From NCBI GenBank assembly GCA_020425125.1, contig JAGQRV010000009.1, positions 45,155 to 109,154 on the forward strand: 64,000 nt of DNA, written 5' to 3'. How positions within the stretch are numbered: the stretch's first letter is position 1; every line of letters starts with the position of its first letter. Both the position numbers and the translations under genes were made by a program. Shown here piece by piece: positions 34,290 to 44,622 of the stretch. A model generated the notes under the pieces. That model made no database searches. It worked only from the letters and a program-made list of their open reading frames with translations, and had not been told where the DNA came from. The DNA comes from Paracoccaceae bacterium (lineage in GTDB: Bacteria; Pseudomonadota; Alphaproteobacteria; Rhodobacterales; Rhodobacteraceae).

Positions 34290-35491
34290 TCACCCCTTCT
34301 TCTTGTTCATGACGTCGAAGATGACCGCGGCGAGCAGAACCAGACCCTTGATGACCTGCTGCCAGTCGATGCCGATGCCGAGGATCGACATGCCGTTGTT
34401 CATCACGCCCATGATGAAGGCGCCGACCACCGCGCCGACGACTGTGCCGACGCCGCCCGACATCGATGCCCCGCCGATGAAGACCGCGGCGATCACGTCG
34501 AGTTCGAAGCCGATCCCGGCCTTGGGCGTGGCGGTGTTGAGCCGCGCGGCAAAGACCAGTCCGGCCAGCGCCGACAGCATTCCCATGTTGGCGAAGGTCA
34601 GGAAGACCAGACGCTTGGCGTTGATCCCCGACAGCATCGCCGCCTTCTCGTTGCCGCCTATGGCATAGATGCGCCGGCCGATCGTGGTACGGTTGGTGAC
34701 GAACCCGTAGATCGCGATCAGCAGCGCCATCACGATGAACACGTTCGGCAATCCGCGGAACCCCGCCATCAGCCAGCTCAGATAGACAAGTGCGGCGACC
34801 ACGAGGAGATTGCGAACTGCGAAGAACGCGAAGGGCTCTTCCTCGATCCCGGCCTTGTGCTGGTGGTGCCGGGTCCGCACCGCCATCGCCAGAAGGCCCA
34901 GGGCCACCACGACACCGATCAGCAGCGAGAAGAGATTGAGGCCCTCGGCGCCGAAGATGTCCGGAATGAAGCCGGACGAAATCAGCTGGAATTGCCGCGG
35001 GAAGGGCCCGACCGACTGCCCGGCCAGCAGCCAGAGGGTCAGGCCCTTGAAGACCAGCATCCCGGCCAGCGTGACGATGAAGGACGGAATGCGGAAATAG
35101 GCGACCCAGAACCCCTGGGCCATGCCGATCAGAACGCCCACGCCGAGACAGGCGATTGCGGCAATCAGGTAGGGCACGTGCCAGTTGACGATCATGACTG
35201 CCGCTAGCGCGCCGACGAAGCCCATCACCGATCCGACCGACAGGTCGATGTGCCCGGAGACAATCACCAGCAGCATGCCGATCGCCATGATGACGATGTA
35301 GCTGTTCTGCAGCACGAGGTTGGTCAGGTTGACCGGCTTCAGGAGGATCCCGCCTGTCGCGACTTGGAAGAACGCCATGATCGCGACCAGCGCGAAAAGG
35401 ATGCCGTACTGACGCAGATGGCCGCGCAGGAAGCTCCAGCTGCCTTTCGTCGGGGCGGCGGTATGGGTGGCTGCGGGGCTTGTGGTATCGG

Positions 35492-35495
<4 letters not shown>
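34290..35495 (-). CDS. gguB: Sugar ABC transporter permease GguB
   Basis: Inner-membrane permease of 401 residues of the ribose/xylose type, with about ten membrane spans. [21 protein letters not shown] is the diagnostic early motif, [29 protein letters not shown] is the cytoplasmic ATPase-contact loop, and [21 protein letters not shown] is the conserved late span. A polar insert ([23 protein letters not shown]) between spans is typical of GguB/XylH. The start overlaps the gguA stop by ATGA at 35492-35495. It imports the sugar bound by ChvE. Confidence 0.94.
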
Positions 35496-37021
<1,526 letters not shown>

Positions 37022-37078
37022 GGCAGGCCTCGGCTTTCGGACAGGCGCCGCACGGGCGGCCGGGGAAGGCGAGGGACG

Positions 37079-37103
37079 CGCCGGGGCGGGGGATGCCCCG
37101 GCG
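37079..37103 (-). promoter_or_regulatory. Intercistronic hairpin between chvE and gguA
   Basis: A perfect 9-bp stem, CGCCGGGGC and GCCCCGGCG with a 7-base loop, starts 11 bases beyond the chvE stop codon. It is in the same place as the hairpins after aapJ and dppA and likely raises the ratio of binding protein to membrane subunits. Confidence 0.62.
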
Positions 37104-37114
37104 TTCCGGACGGA

Positions 37115-38191
37115 TCAGTTGGACTGGGTCTCGATCTGATCCTTGGTGTAGTAGCCGGAGCCTACCAGAACCTCTTCCCAATTGGCCTCGGTCACCGGAA
37201 CCGGCTCCAGCAGATAGGAGGGAACCACCTTGACGCCGTTGTCGTAGGTCGTGGTGTCGTTGATCTCGGGTTCCGACCCGGTCATCAGCGCATTGACCAT
37301 GCCGACGGTCACACGGGCCAGTTCGCGGGTGTCCTTGAAGATGGTGGAATACTGGTCGCCCCGAAGGATCGCCTTGACCGAGGGGATCTCGGCGTCCTGG
37401 CCGGTCACGATCGGCATCGCCATGTCGCCCGAGCCGTAGCCGACGCCCTTCAGCGAGGAAATGATCCCGATCGAGAGGCCGTCATAGGGCGACAGCACAC
37501 CCTGGATCTGCTTGTCGGTGTAGTTTGCCGACAGAAGATTATCCATCCGCGACTGGGCGACAGACCCGTCCCAGCGCAGCGTTCCCACCTTGTCCATGCC
37601 CATCTGTCCGGATGGGATTACGATGTCGCCCGCGTCGATCATCGGCTGCAGAACACTCATCGCGCCGTTGTAGAAGAAATAGGCGTTGTTGTCGTCGGGC
37701 GAGCCGCCGAACAGTTCGACGTTCCAGGGCTTCTGGTCGGGGAAGCGCGCCTTGAGTCCGTCGACCAGGGTGGTGGCCTGCTGCACGCCCACCTTGAAGT
37801 TGTCGAAGGTCGCGTAATAGTCCACGTCGCCGCTGTCGCGGATCAGGCGGTCGTAGGCGACGACCTTGATCCCCGCAGCATGGGCGTTCGCCAGCGCATT
37901 CGACAATGTGGTGCCGTCGATGGCGGCGATCACCAGCACGTTCACGCCCTTGGTGATCATGTTCTCGATCTGGGCGAGCTGGTTCGGGATGTCGTCTTCG
38001 GCGTATTGCAGATCGGTGTCGTATCCGGCCGCCTTGAACTGCTCGACCATGTTGGAGCCGTCGGAGATCCACCGGGCCGAAGACTTGGTCGGCATGGCGA
38101 TACCCACAAGCCCGGCGTCTTGGGCCAAGGCCGGCGCGGCGATCATGAGTGCAAGGGCAGTCGTCGCCAGAGCGCGTCTGGTGAAGTTCAT
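37115..38191 (-). CDS. chvE: Periplasmic sugar-binding protein ChvE
   Basis: Periplasmic binding protein of 358 residues for galactose, arabinose or other aldoses. It has a Sec signal peptide with Arg-rich start ([23 protein letters not shown]) and [52 protein letters not shown], a classic ChvE/multiple-sugar-binding start. [29 protein letters not shown] and [20 protein letters not shown] carry ligand-contact residues. In plant-associated bacteria ChvE can also signal to a sensor kinase; no virA-like gene is here. GGGAGGAA before ATG 38191 fixes the start over a much longer frame. Confidence 0.95.
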   Translation of the reverse strand: MNFTRRALATTALALMIAAPALAQDAGLVGIAMPTKSSARWISDGSNMVEQFKAAGYDTDLQYAEDDIPNQLAQIENMITKGVNVLVIAAIDGTTLSNALANAHAAGIKVVAYDRLIRDSGDVDYYATFDNFKVGVQQATTLVDGLKARFPDQKPWNVELFGGSPDDNNAYFFYNGAMSVLQPMIDAGDIVIPSGQMGMDKVGTLRWDGSVAQSRMDNLLSANYTDKQIQGVLSPYDGLSIGIISSLKGVGYGSGDMAMPIVTGQDAEIPSVKAILRGDQYSTIFKDTRELARVTVGMVNALMTGSEPEINDTTTYDNGVKVVPSYLLEPVPVTEANWEEVLVGSGYYTKDQIETQSN

Positions 38192-38342
38192 GGCATTCCT
38201 CCCTGTTCCTGTCTGCGGCCCGGTCGCGGCGCCCGGCTGCGGCTGGCTCGCATGGCACATGCGCTGGCAGCAGTGCTCTGCCGGGCGCGGATCGAATAGG
38301 CCTTGCCTGCTCATAGCAATCAAATCAGAATGCGGCGCTGCG

Positions 38343-38360
38343 ATATGTCGAAAGAGATAT
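38343..38360. promoter_or_regulatory. Candidate LysR-type box between chvE and the LysR gene
   Basis: ATAT arms separated by 10 bases form a T-N11-A-like inverted repeat ending four bases before the ATG of the LysR gene. It lies in the 173-base divergent promoter region (38192-38364). It could serve autoregulation and control of chvE. Weak, motif-based call. Confidence 0.35.
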
Positions 38361-38364
38361 AACA

Positions 38365-39339
38365 ATGTCGGGACTCGACCTCCTGTCCGAAGTTGCCGGG
38401 TCGCGCGACGGCCTCGTCCGGCGCGGCTTGCGGTTTCCGCAGCTTCGTCTGCTCGTCGCGCTTCAGGAAACCGGCCAGGTTTCGGCGGCGGCGGCACAGA
38501 TCGCGATGACCCAGCCGGCGGCCTCACGGCTTCTCGCCGATCTTGAGCGGGCGCTCGGAGCGAAACTCTACGAGCGCCATCCGAAGGGCGTTGTCCTGAC
38601 CGATGTGGGTCAGCTTTTTGCGGAAAGGTCCCGGCAGGTGCTGCGGCTTCTCGACGAGGCCAGCGGCGAGATCGCGGAGATGACTCGCGGAACGCAGGGC
38701 CAGGTGCATATCGGCAGCGTGACGGGCCCGGCGCTTGAACTCGTGCTTCCGGTGATCCGCGAATTGCGGGTGATCTATCCCAAGATCGAGGTTGCGGTTC
38801 AGGTCGACACCAGTGATCGGCTGGCCGAGGCGCTGCTGTCGCAGAACCTGGATTTCTACATCGGTCGTCTGCCCGACGATCTCGACGCCCGCTCGGTCAC
38901 GCTGGAGCCGATCGCACCCGAGCCGGTGGCGCTGATCGTGCGGCTGGACCATCCGCTGGTGCGCAAGGGCCCGGTCGCGCTCAGCGACTGCCTTGCCTAT
39001 GACTGGGTGATGCAGCCGAAAGGCGGATTGCTGCGGCGGACGGTGGAGACCTACCTGCTGGAAAACGGCTATGCGCCGCCGGCCCGCGTGCTGTCCACGT
39101 CCTCGCTCTTGCTCACGCTCGCGATCATCAGCGACACCAATGCCATCGCCCCGCTGGCGCGGTCCGCGGCCGATTTCTATGCGACGCGCGAAGGCCTCGG
39201 GGGACGGGTCCGGCGGCTCGACGTGGCCGGGGACATGGCCGTTCTGCCCTATTCCATCGTGCGCCGGCGCGACGCGGCGGATGCCCCGGCAGCCGCGCGG
39301 GTCCTGACCCTGATCCGCCGCAAGCTCGCGGATCGCTGA
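38365..39339 (+). CDS. gbpR: LysR-family regulator of sugar uptake (GbpR-like)
   Basis: LysR-type regulator of 324 residues. An N-terminal helix-turn-helix ([56 protein letters not shown]) is followed by a ligand-binding domain ([56 protein letters not shown]). The leading residues before the HTH are longer than average. It is divergent from chvE with 173 bases between, as in Agrobacterium, where GbpR controls chvE in response to arabinose, fucose or galactose. Inducer is inferred from that precedent. Confidence 0.9.
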   Translation: MSGLDLLSEVAGSRDGLVRRGLRFPQLRLLVALQETGQVSAAAAQIAMTQPAASRLLADLERALGAKLYERHPKGVVLTDVGQLFAERSRQVLRLLDEASGEIAEMTRGTQGQVHIGSVTGPALELVLPVIRELRVIYPKIEVAVQVDTSDRLAEALLSQNLDFYIGRLPDDLDARSVTLEPIAPEPVALIVRLDHPLVRKGPVALSDCLAYDWVMQPKGGLLRRTVETYLLENGYAPPARVLSTSSLLLTLAIISDTNAIAPLARSAADFYATREGLGGRVRRLDVAGDMAVLPYSIVRRRDAADAPAAARVLTLIRRKLADR

Positions 39340-39365
39340 CCGCGCCCTGTCCGGCAAAGAAACCG

Positions 39366-39395
39366 CCCTACGCAACGGCACCAAAGGTTGTAGGG
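39366..39395 (+). terminator. Hairpin after the LysR gene
   Basis: CCCTAC-GC-AAC pairs with GTTGTAGGG (two-base bulge) 26 bases beyond the LysR stop codon and 53 bases before the next start. It is a possible terminator or leader element; no T-run follows. Confidence 0.4.
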
Positions 39396-39448
39396 TCGCG
39401 CAGATGCGTATACCATCCGTTGCATCGACGCGATCTCGGAAACTGGCC

Positions 39449-39793
39449 ATGGATTTACTGGGACAGCCGCTCGGCTTCTTTGATTACCTGACCTTCGTTG
39501 CGATCATCCTCGGCCTCGTGGCGATCATGGCCGTGGTCATGTTCGTCATGGGCCTGCCAGGACGGATCGCGATCAAGCGCAATCACCCGCACGCCGAAGC
39601 CGTCAAGATCATGGGCTGGATGGGGTTTCTTGCGGTGGTGCCCTGGGTTCACGCCTTCATGTGGGCCTTCCACCCCTCGATGACGGTGGACATCCGGCGC
39701 TTCCCCGAAGAGGAGCGCGAGGAGATCCTCAAGGAGATTGCCCGGCTCAAGGGCGAGACGGGCAACGCGCCCAAGGGCGGCGAGCATGCCTGA
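39449..39793 (+). CDS. DUF3302 inner-membrane protein (YiaW-like)
   Basis: A 114-residue membrane protein of the DUF3302 family. Two hydrophobic segments are seen (FFDYLTFVAIILGLVAIMAVVMFVMGL and MGWMGFLAVVPWVHAFMWAF), joined by PGRIAIKRNHPHAEAVKI, with a charged C-terminal tail (FPEEEREEILKEIARLKGE). In E. coli yiaW (DUF3302) stands beside yiaV, a membrane fusion protein; here too a membrane fusion protein follows at 43 bases. ATG 39449 is preferred over an ATG 45 bases upstream because the protein then begins at the conserved region. Function unknown, probably part of an export assembly. Confidence 0.82.
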   Translation: MDLLGQPLGFFDYLTFVAIILGLVAIMAVVMFVMGLPGRIAIKRNHPHAEAVKIMGWMGFLAVVPWVHAFMWAFHPSMTVDIRRFPEEEREEILKEIARLKGETGNAPKGGEHA

Positions 39794-39836
39794 GCACCGC
39801 ACAGTGGCGGCCGGTTCCGAGTGGAGGATCTGAGCC

Positions 39837-40982
39837 ATGCTGATGGCCCTCGGCATCACGCTGTTCTACATCATCTTCATCTGGCTCATCTTCTTCAAGC
39901 TGCGGGTCCTGAAGTTCAACATCGTCTGGGGCGTTGTCTCTCTCTGGGTCGGCGCGCATTTCCTGCTGATCTTCCTCGTCACGCTGCGCTTCTACCAGCC
40001 GTTCTCGCTCGACTCGCATACCGTGCGGCCGACCATCCAGATCGTGCCGCGGCTGCCCGAGCCGACGTTGCTGTCCGAAGTCCTCGTGCAGCCCAATACA
40101 TTGGTGAAGAAGGGCGAGCCGCTGTACCGCTTCGACGACACCGTCTTCCAGCTCCAGGTCGAGCAGGCACAGGCGCAACTCGTCGCGGCCGAGCAGAACG
40201 CGAAGGTGCTTGTGCAGGATGTGGCCACGGCCAATGACGGCGTCGCACGCGCCCAGGCGCAGCTCGACTATGCAACGGCGCAGCAGGCGCGCTACGAAAA
40301 GCTCGTCCCCCAGGGCGGCGGACGGCAGGACGAGCTTGACCGCTGGAATGCGCAGGTGATCGAAGATACCGCCGCACTCCACGAGGCGCAGGACAACCTG
40401 ACCAAGGCACAGTTGCAGCTCGATTCGACCATCGACGGCGTCAATACCGGCGTGGCCCAAGCCAAGTCGCAGCTAGCTCAGGCACAATACTTCCTCAAGA
40501 ACACCACGATCCTCGCCCCCGAGGACGGCATGATCGTGTCGCAGCAGGCCGAGCCCGGGCTTGTTGTTGGAACGATACGCCTCGGCGCCATCGCGGCCTT
40601 CGTGACCAACGAGCAGCCCTACATGCTCGCGACCTTCCGGCAGCAGAACCTCAAATTCGTCCGGCCGGGACAGGAGGTCGAAGTCGCGCTCGACCTCTAT
40701 CCGGGCGAGATCCTGAAGGGCAAGGTGAAGGCGGTCTGGTGGGCGACCTCGCAGGGGCAGTTCCTGCCGTCCGGCCGGCTGCCTGAATTCGTGCTGCCGC
40801 GGCTGCCCGGCCATATCGCGGTCGAGATCACCTTCGACGCGCCCGACGCCCAGCTGATCCCGACCGGCGCCCATGCCGCCGTGGCGATCTATACGGGCGG
40901 CGCGAAAAGCTTCGAATTCCTGCGGAGGATCAACATCCGGATCTATTCCTTCGGCAACTTCATCCGACCGCTGGACATCTGA
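39837..40982 (+). CDS. HlyD/EmrA-family membrane fusion protein (YiaV-like)
   Basis: Periplasmic adaptor of 381 residues anchored by an N-terminal membrane region with two hydrophobic segments (about 1-20 and 28-50). The lipoyl-like domain (TLLSEVLVQPNTLVKKGEPLYRFDDTVF) brackets a long helical hairpin rich in Ala/Gln (residues about 100-215, FQLQVEQAQAQLVAAEQNAK onward), then a beta-barrel with TTILAPEDGMIVSQQAEPG and VEVALDLYPGEILKGKVKAVWW. It is preceded by a DUF3302 gene and followed after 32 bases by an outer-membrane factor gene. No inner-membrane pump gene is present in the operon. Confidence 0.9.
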   Translation: MLMALGITLFYIIFIWLIFFKLRVLKFNIVWGVVSLWVGAHFLLIFLVTLRFYQPFSLDSHTVRPTIQIVPRLPEPTLLSEVLVQPNTLVKKGEPLYRFDDTVFQLQVEQAQAQLVAAEQNAKVLVQDVATANDGVARAQAQLDYATAQQARYEKLVPQGGGRQDELDRWNAQVIEDTAALHEAQDNLTKAQLQLDSTIDGVNTGVAQAKSQLAQAQYFLKNTTILAPEDGMIVSQQAEPGLVVGTIRLGAIAAFVTNEQPYMLATFRQQNLKFVRPGQEVEVALDLYPGEILKGKVKAVWWATSQGQFLPSGRLPEFVLPRLPGHIAVEITFDAPDAQLIPTGAHAAVAIYTGGAKSFEFLRRINIRIYSFGNFIRPLDI

Positions 40983-41014
40983 ACAACCGGGCAACCGGAA
41001 CGAGGGAGCAGGAG

Positions 41015-42604
41015 ATGGACGGGACGGCAGAGTGCGGGACGCAGTCCCGGCCGGGCGTATGGCGCGCCTTGGCCGCCACGGCACTCGGTGCCTCGCTGGC
41101 GGGCTGCGCGATGGTGGGCCCGAATTTCACGGCGCCGAAGACGCCGGAGGTCAAGGCCTGGATGGCCGCGAATACGCCAAGTCCGGACAGCGCGACCGGC
41201 CTGACCACCCGCAGTGCGCCGGTGACGGACTGGTGGAGGACCTTCAACGACAAGACCCTCGATGCGCTGATCGCGGAAGCCTACGCGCAGAACCTGACGC
41301 TGCAGATGGCCGGATCGCGGGTTCTGCAGGCGCGGGCGCAACTCGGCATCGCCGCGGGCGAGCTCTTCCCCCAGTCGCAATCGGTGGGCGCCTCCGCGAG
41401 TCGCACCAAGGTCAGCGAGAACCTGCAATTCGTCAGCGACATCGAACGTTTCGTCGATCTCGATACGACCTTCGACACCCGCCAGATCGGCTTCGACGCG
41501 ACCTGGGAGATTGACGTCTGGGGCGGCATTCGGCGCAACGTGCAATCGGCCGAGGCGAACCTGGTCGCTCAGGTCGCCAACTATGATGACGCGCTGGTCA
41601 CGCTGACCGGCGACGTGGCCGCCGTCTATATCAACATCCGCGCGATCCAGGAGGCGCTGGTCATCACCCGGCAGAACGTCAAGCTGCAGGAAGACGCGTT
41701 GAAACTGACCGAATTGCGGTTCCAGAACGGCGTGACAACCGACCTTGACGTGCAGCAGGCAACCGCGCTGCTGAACGACACGAGAGCGACCATTCCGGCG
41801 CTCGAAAGCGATGAACAGCAGGCGAAGAATGCGCTTGCGGTGCTGCTGGCCGTGCCGCCGGAACAGATGAACGTGCGGCTTGGCAACACGGCGCGAATCC
41901 CGGTCAGCCGGGTGAAAGTGGGGGTCGGCATTCCAGCCGAGCTTCTGCGCCGCCGGCCGGATGTCCGCGCCGCCGAAATGGAGGCGGCGGCGCAGTCGGC
42001 CCAGATCGGCGTCGCCATCGCGCAGCTCTATCCGCAATTCGGGCTTGCCGGCGATATCGGCTGGCAGGCCAGCGGAGGGCGGAGCCTGTTTTCGGCGCAA
42101 AGCGTGGCCGGGTCCCTGACCCCTGGCGTTCGCTGGAACGTCCTCAATTACGGCCGGCTCAAGAACAATGTCCGGGCGCAGGACGCGGCGTTTCAGGGGC
42201 TGGTCGCGAACTACCAGAACACGGTGCTCGCAGCCTATGCCGAGGTGGAGAACGCCATGGTCGCCTATGCCGGGGCACGGCGCCAGGTTGCCTATCTCAG
42301 CGACAGCGTGACCGCGGCGAAGAAGGCGGCGGACATCGCGATGTCGCAATATTCCGACGGCATCGCCGATTATCAGAGGGTGCTCGACGCGCAGCGCATG
42401 GCGCTCGGCGCCGAGGCCAAGCTGGTTCAGGCGCGCTCTGCGGTGTCGGAGAATCTGGTGGCGCTCTACAAGGCGCTTGGCGGTGGCTGGCAGATCCGGG
42501 CGGGGCGCGAATTCCTGCCTGACGAGACACTTGCGGAAATGGCCTACCGCACAGACTGGGGCGATCTGCTCCAGAAAAACCCGCGCGGGACAAGCACCCA
42601 GTAG
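41015..42604 (+). CDS. NodT-type outer-membrane efflux lipoprotein
   Basis: TolC-superfamily outer-membrane factor of 529 residues. The signal peptide ends in the lipobox LAGC (Cys31), so it is lipid-anchored, followed by AMVGPNFTAPKTP, the normal NodT start. Two OEP repeats hold the long helices (LGIAAGELFPQSQSVGASASRT and IGVAIAQLYPQFGLAGDIGWQ) and the LRRRPDVRAAEMEAAAQSAQ signature. The region DWWRTFNDKTLDALIAEAYAQNLTLQMAGSRVLQARAQL is typical. It completes a path through the outer membrane for the fusion protein encoded just upstream. Confidence 0.93.
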   Translation: MDGTAECGTQSRPGVWRALAATALGASLAGCAMVGPNFTAPKTPEVKAWMAANTPSPDSATGLTTRSAPVTDWWRTFNDKTLDALIAEAYAQNLTLQMAGSRVLQARAQLGIAAGELFPQSQSVGASASRTKVSENLQFVSDIERFVDLDTTFDTRQIGFDATWEIDVWGGIRRNVQSAEANLVAQVANYDDALVTLTGDVAAVYINIRAIQEALVITRQNVKLQEDALKLTELRFQNGVTTDLDVQQATALLNDTRATIPALESDEQQAKNALAVLLAVPPEQMNVRLGNTARIPVSRVKVGVGIPAELLRRRPDVRAAEMEAAAQSAQIGVAIAQLYPQFGLAGDIGWQASGGRSLFSAQSVAGSLTPGVRWNVLNYGRLKNNVRAQDAAFQGLVANYQNTVLAAYAEVENAMVAYAGARRQVAYLSDSVTAAKKAADIAMSQYSDGIADYQRVLDAQRMALGAEAKLVQARSAVSENLVALYKALGGGWQIRAGREFLPDETLAEMAYRTDWGDLLQKNPRGTSTQ

Positions 42605-42700
42605 GGCGGTCCCGACCTTGCCGGTTCCGCGCTGAATGGCTGCAGGTACCAACCGTGGGCCGCGGAGTGGGATGCCGAGCCAGGCAATCCGTCTTTCTGA

Positions 42701-42714
42701 CATACTGGCATACT
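42701..42714 (+). promoter_or_regulatory. Direct repeat upstream of uxuA, possible operator
   Basis: CATACT occurs twice with GG between, 75-88 bases before the uxuA start, followed by the palindrome ACTAGT. The 184-base gap contains the only AT-richer stretch near here and should hold the uxuA promoter. A GntR-type operator is possible; weak call. Confidence 0.3.
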
Positions 42715-42788
42715 AGTCATCTAAGCTGGGGCCTGCTATCAGGAACGAGCGCGGGCAGCGGGCTGGCGCGGCGCGAAAGGCGTGAGCA

Positions 42789-44006
42789 ATGCGACAGACC
42801 TGGCGGTGGTTCGGTCCGAACGATCTCGTCTCGATCGACGACATCCGCCAGGCAGGCGCCGAAGGGATTGTCACGGCCTTGCACCACCTGCCGACCGGTT
42901 CGGTCTGGAGCCCGGCCGAGATCGCGCAGCGCCAGGCCGAAATTGACACCATGTCGGACGGGACGCCCTCCGGGTTGGGTTGGGTTGTCGTCGAAAGCCT
43001 GCCGGTGTCCGAGGACATCAAGAAGCAGCGGGGCGCCTGGCGGGAGCATGTGGCGGCTTATCGCGACAGCCTCTCACATCTTGCCGCGGCAGGCATCGAA
43101 ATCGTCTGCTACAACTTCATGCCGGTTCTCGACTGGACGCGCACGGACCTTGCCTGGCGCCTGCCCAACGGGGCGACTTGCATGCGGTTCGATCTGACGG
43201 ATTTTGCCGTCTTCGACCTTTATCTTCTGGCCCGGAAAGGCGCGGCAGAGGACTATGACGAGGCCATAAGCGAAGCGGCCGCACGACGTCACGCGGGAAT
43301 GACGGATGACGCCCGGCGCCTGCTGGGCCGTAACGTCGTCTTTGGCTTGCCCGGTGCGGCGGACCATTTCACCCTCGACGACGTGCGCGCGCACCTGGCC
43401 CAGTACGCCGGGATCGACGCCGCCACGCTCCGGCAGCATCTGACCGATTTCCTCGAACTGGTCGTGCCCGATGCCGAACGGCTGGGCATCCGCCTCTGCT
43501 GTCATCCCGACGACCCGCCCTTCCCCTTGCTCGGACTGCCGCGCGTGATGTCGACCGAGGCGGATTATCGGGCGCTCGTGTCGGCGGTTCCAAGCCCGGC
43601 GAACGGCATCACCCTGTGTTCTGGCTCGCTTGGTGCACGGCCCGACAACGACCTGCCGGGAATGATGCGGCGGCTTGGCGCGCATGTGCATTTCCTGCAT
43701 CTGCGCAATGTCGCACGAGAGAGTGCGGCAATCCGTGGCTCGTTCCACGAGGCGGAGCACCTTGGCGGCGACACGGATATGGTGGCACTGATTGCCGCGG
43801 CGCTGGCCGAGGAAACGCACCGGCACGGTGCGGGGCGGCCGGACTGGTCGATCCCGTTCCGCCCCGACCACGGTCAGGATATTCTCGACGATCTCGGTCG
43901 CAAGGCGCAGCCCGGTTACCCCGCGATCGGCCGGCTGAAGGGACTGGCGGAACTCCGCGGCGTCATCACCGCGCTGAGCCACCCGATGACCTCCGCCACG
44001 AGCTGA
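42789..44006 (+). CDS. uxuA: Mannonate dehydratase
   Basis: Iron/manganese-dependent D-mannonate dehydratase of 405 residues (TIM-barrel), giving 2-keto-3-deoxygluconate from glucuronate breakdown. Typical parts are WRWFGPNDLVSIDDIRQAGAEGIVTALHHLPTG at the N-terminus, YNFMPVLDWTRTDLAWRLPNG, LCCHPDDPPFPLLGLPRV with metal-ligand His and Asp, HVHFLHLRNV and IPFRPDHGQDI. Length is normal. It is flanked by efflux genes, and no uxuB, uxaC or kdg gene is seen in the window, so it appears isolated. Confidence 0.95.
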   Translation: MRQTWRWFGPNDLVSIDDIRQAGAEGIVTALHHLPTGSVWSPAEIAQRQAEIDTMSDGTPSGLGWVVVESLPVSEDIKKQRGAWREHVAAYRDSLSHLAAAGIEIVCYNFMPVLDWTRTDLAWRLPNGATCMRFDLTDFAVFDLYLLARKGAAEDYDEAISEAAARRHAGMTDDARRLLGRNVVFGLPGAADHFTLDDVRAHLAQYAGIDAATLRQHLTDFLELVVPDAERLGIRLCCHPDDPPFPLLGLPRVMSTEADYRALVSAVPSPANGITLCSGSLGARPDNDLPGMMRRLGAHVHFLHLRNVARESAAIRGSFHEAEHLGGDTDMVALIAAALAEETHRHGAGRPDWSIPFRPDHGQDILDDLGRKAQPGYPAIGRLKGLAELRGVITALSHPMTSATS

Positions 44007-44108
44007 CCGCCCGAATCGAGTGCAACTCTGTCTGTCTGCCTGAACACGCCGATCCGTGCGTTTTCGCAGGGTCAACCGTGCGAGATCGCAGCTTCGGGCG
44101 ATTGAAAC

Positions 44109-44122
44109 ATAAGCCTGCTTAT
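44109..44122. promoter_or_regulatory. Palindromic MarR-type operator
   Basis: ATAAGC-CT-GCTTAT is a perfect inverted repeat, 15-28 bases before the ATG of the MarR gene, overlapping the AT-rich TATATT that may be the -10 box. Position and symmetry fit autorepression of the marR-emrAB operon. Confidence 0.6.
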
Positions 44123-44136
44123 ATTAACTGAAGCTC

Positions 44137-44622
44137 ATGAATGACAAGGCTCACGACTCACTCGGATTCCTGATCCACGACGCGGCGCGCTGGCTGCGAC
44201 GGGAATTCGAGACGCGCGGCTCTCACCACGGTCTTTCCACCGCGCAATGGCGGCTGATCGTCATCGCCACCAAGGAAGACGGTGCCTCGCAGGCGCATCT
44301 GGCGGAATTGCTGGAGATCGAACCGATCAGCGTCTCGCGGCTCGTCGACCGGATGGAGCAGGCCGGGTGGGTCGAGCGCCGGCCGCATCCCTGCGACCGC
44401 CGCATCCGCATGGTGCACCCGACGCCGAAGGCGCGGGAAATCTATGACGAGATGCGTGCGATCGCCAACGAGGTCTACGACAGCGCGCTTCAGGGCATGT
44501 CCGCCGACGATCGCGCAGCCCTTCTTCACGGTCTCAGAACCGTCATCCGCAATCTCTCCGGCAGCGACGACGAAGCCGAATGCGCGACGCCGCTGCGCAA
44601 AGTCCAAGGTCACGCCCGATGA
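44137..44622 (+). CDS. MarR-family transcriptional regulator
   Basis: Dimeric winged-helix repressor of 161 residues. The recognition region AQWRLIVIATKEDGASQAHLAELLEIEPISVSRLVDRMEQAGWVERRPHPCDRRIRMVHPTPKA contains the HTH and the wing with its conserved Asp-Arg. Helices at both ends form the dimer interface. Its stop codon overlaps the start of the emrA-like gene by ATGA, so it is co-transcribed with the pump it presumably represses. A palindrome lies just upstream. The inducer is unknown. Confidence 0.93.
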   Translation: MNDKAHDSLGFLIHDAARWLRREFETRGSHHGLSTAQWRLIVIATKEDGASQAHLAELLEIEPISVSRLVDRMEQAGWVERRPHPCDRRIRMVHPTPKAREIYDEMRAIANEVYDSALQGMSADDRAALLHGLRTVIRNLSGSDDEAECATPLRKVQGHAR

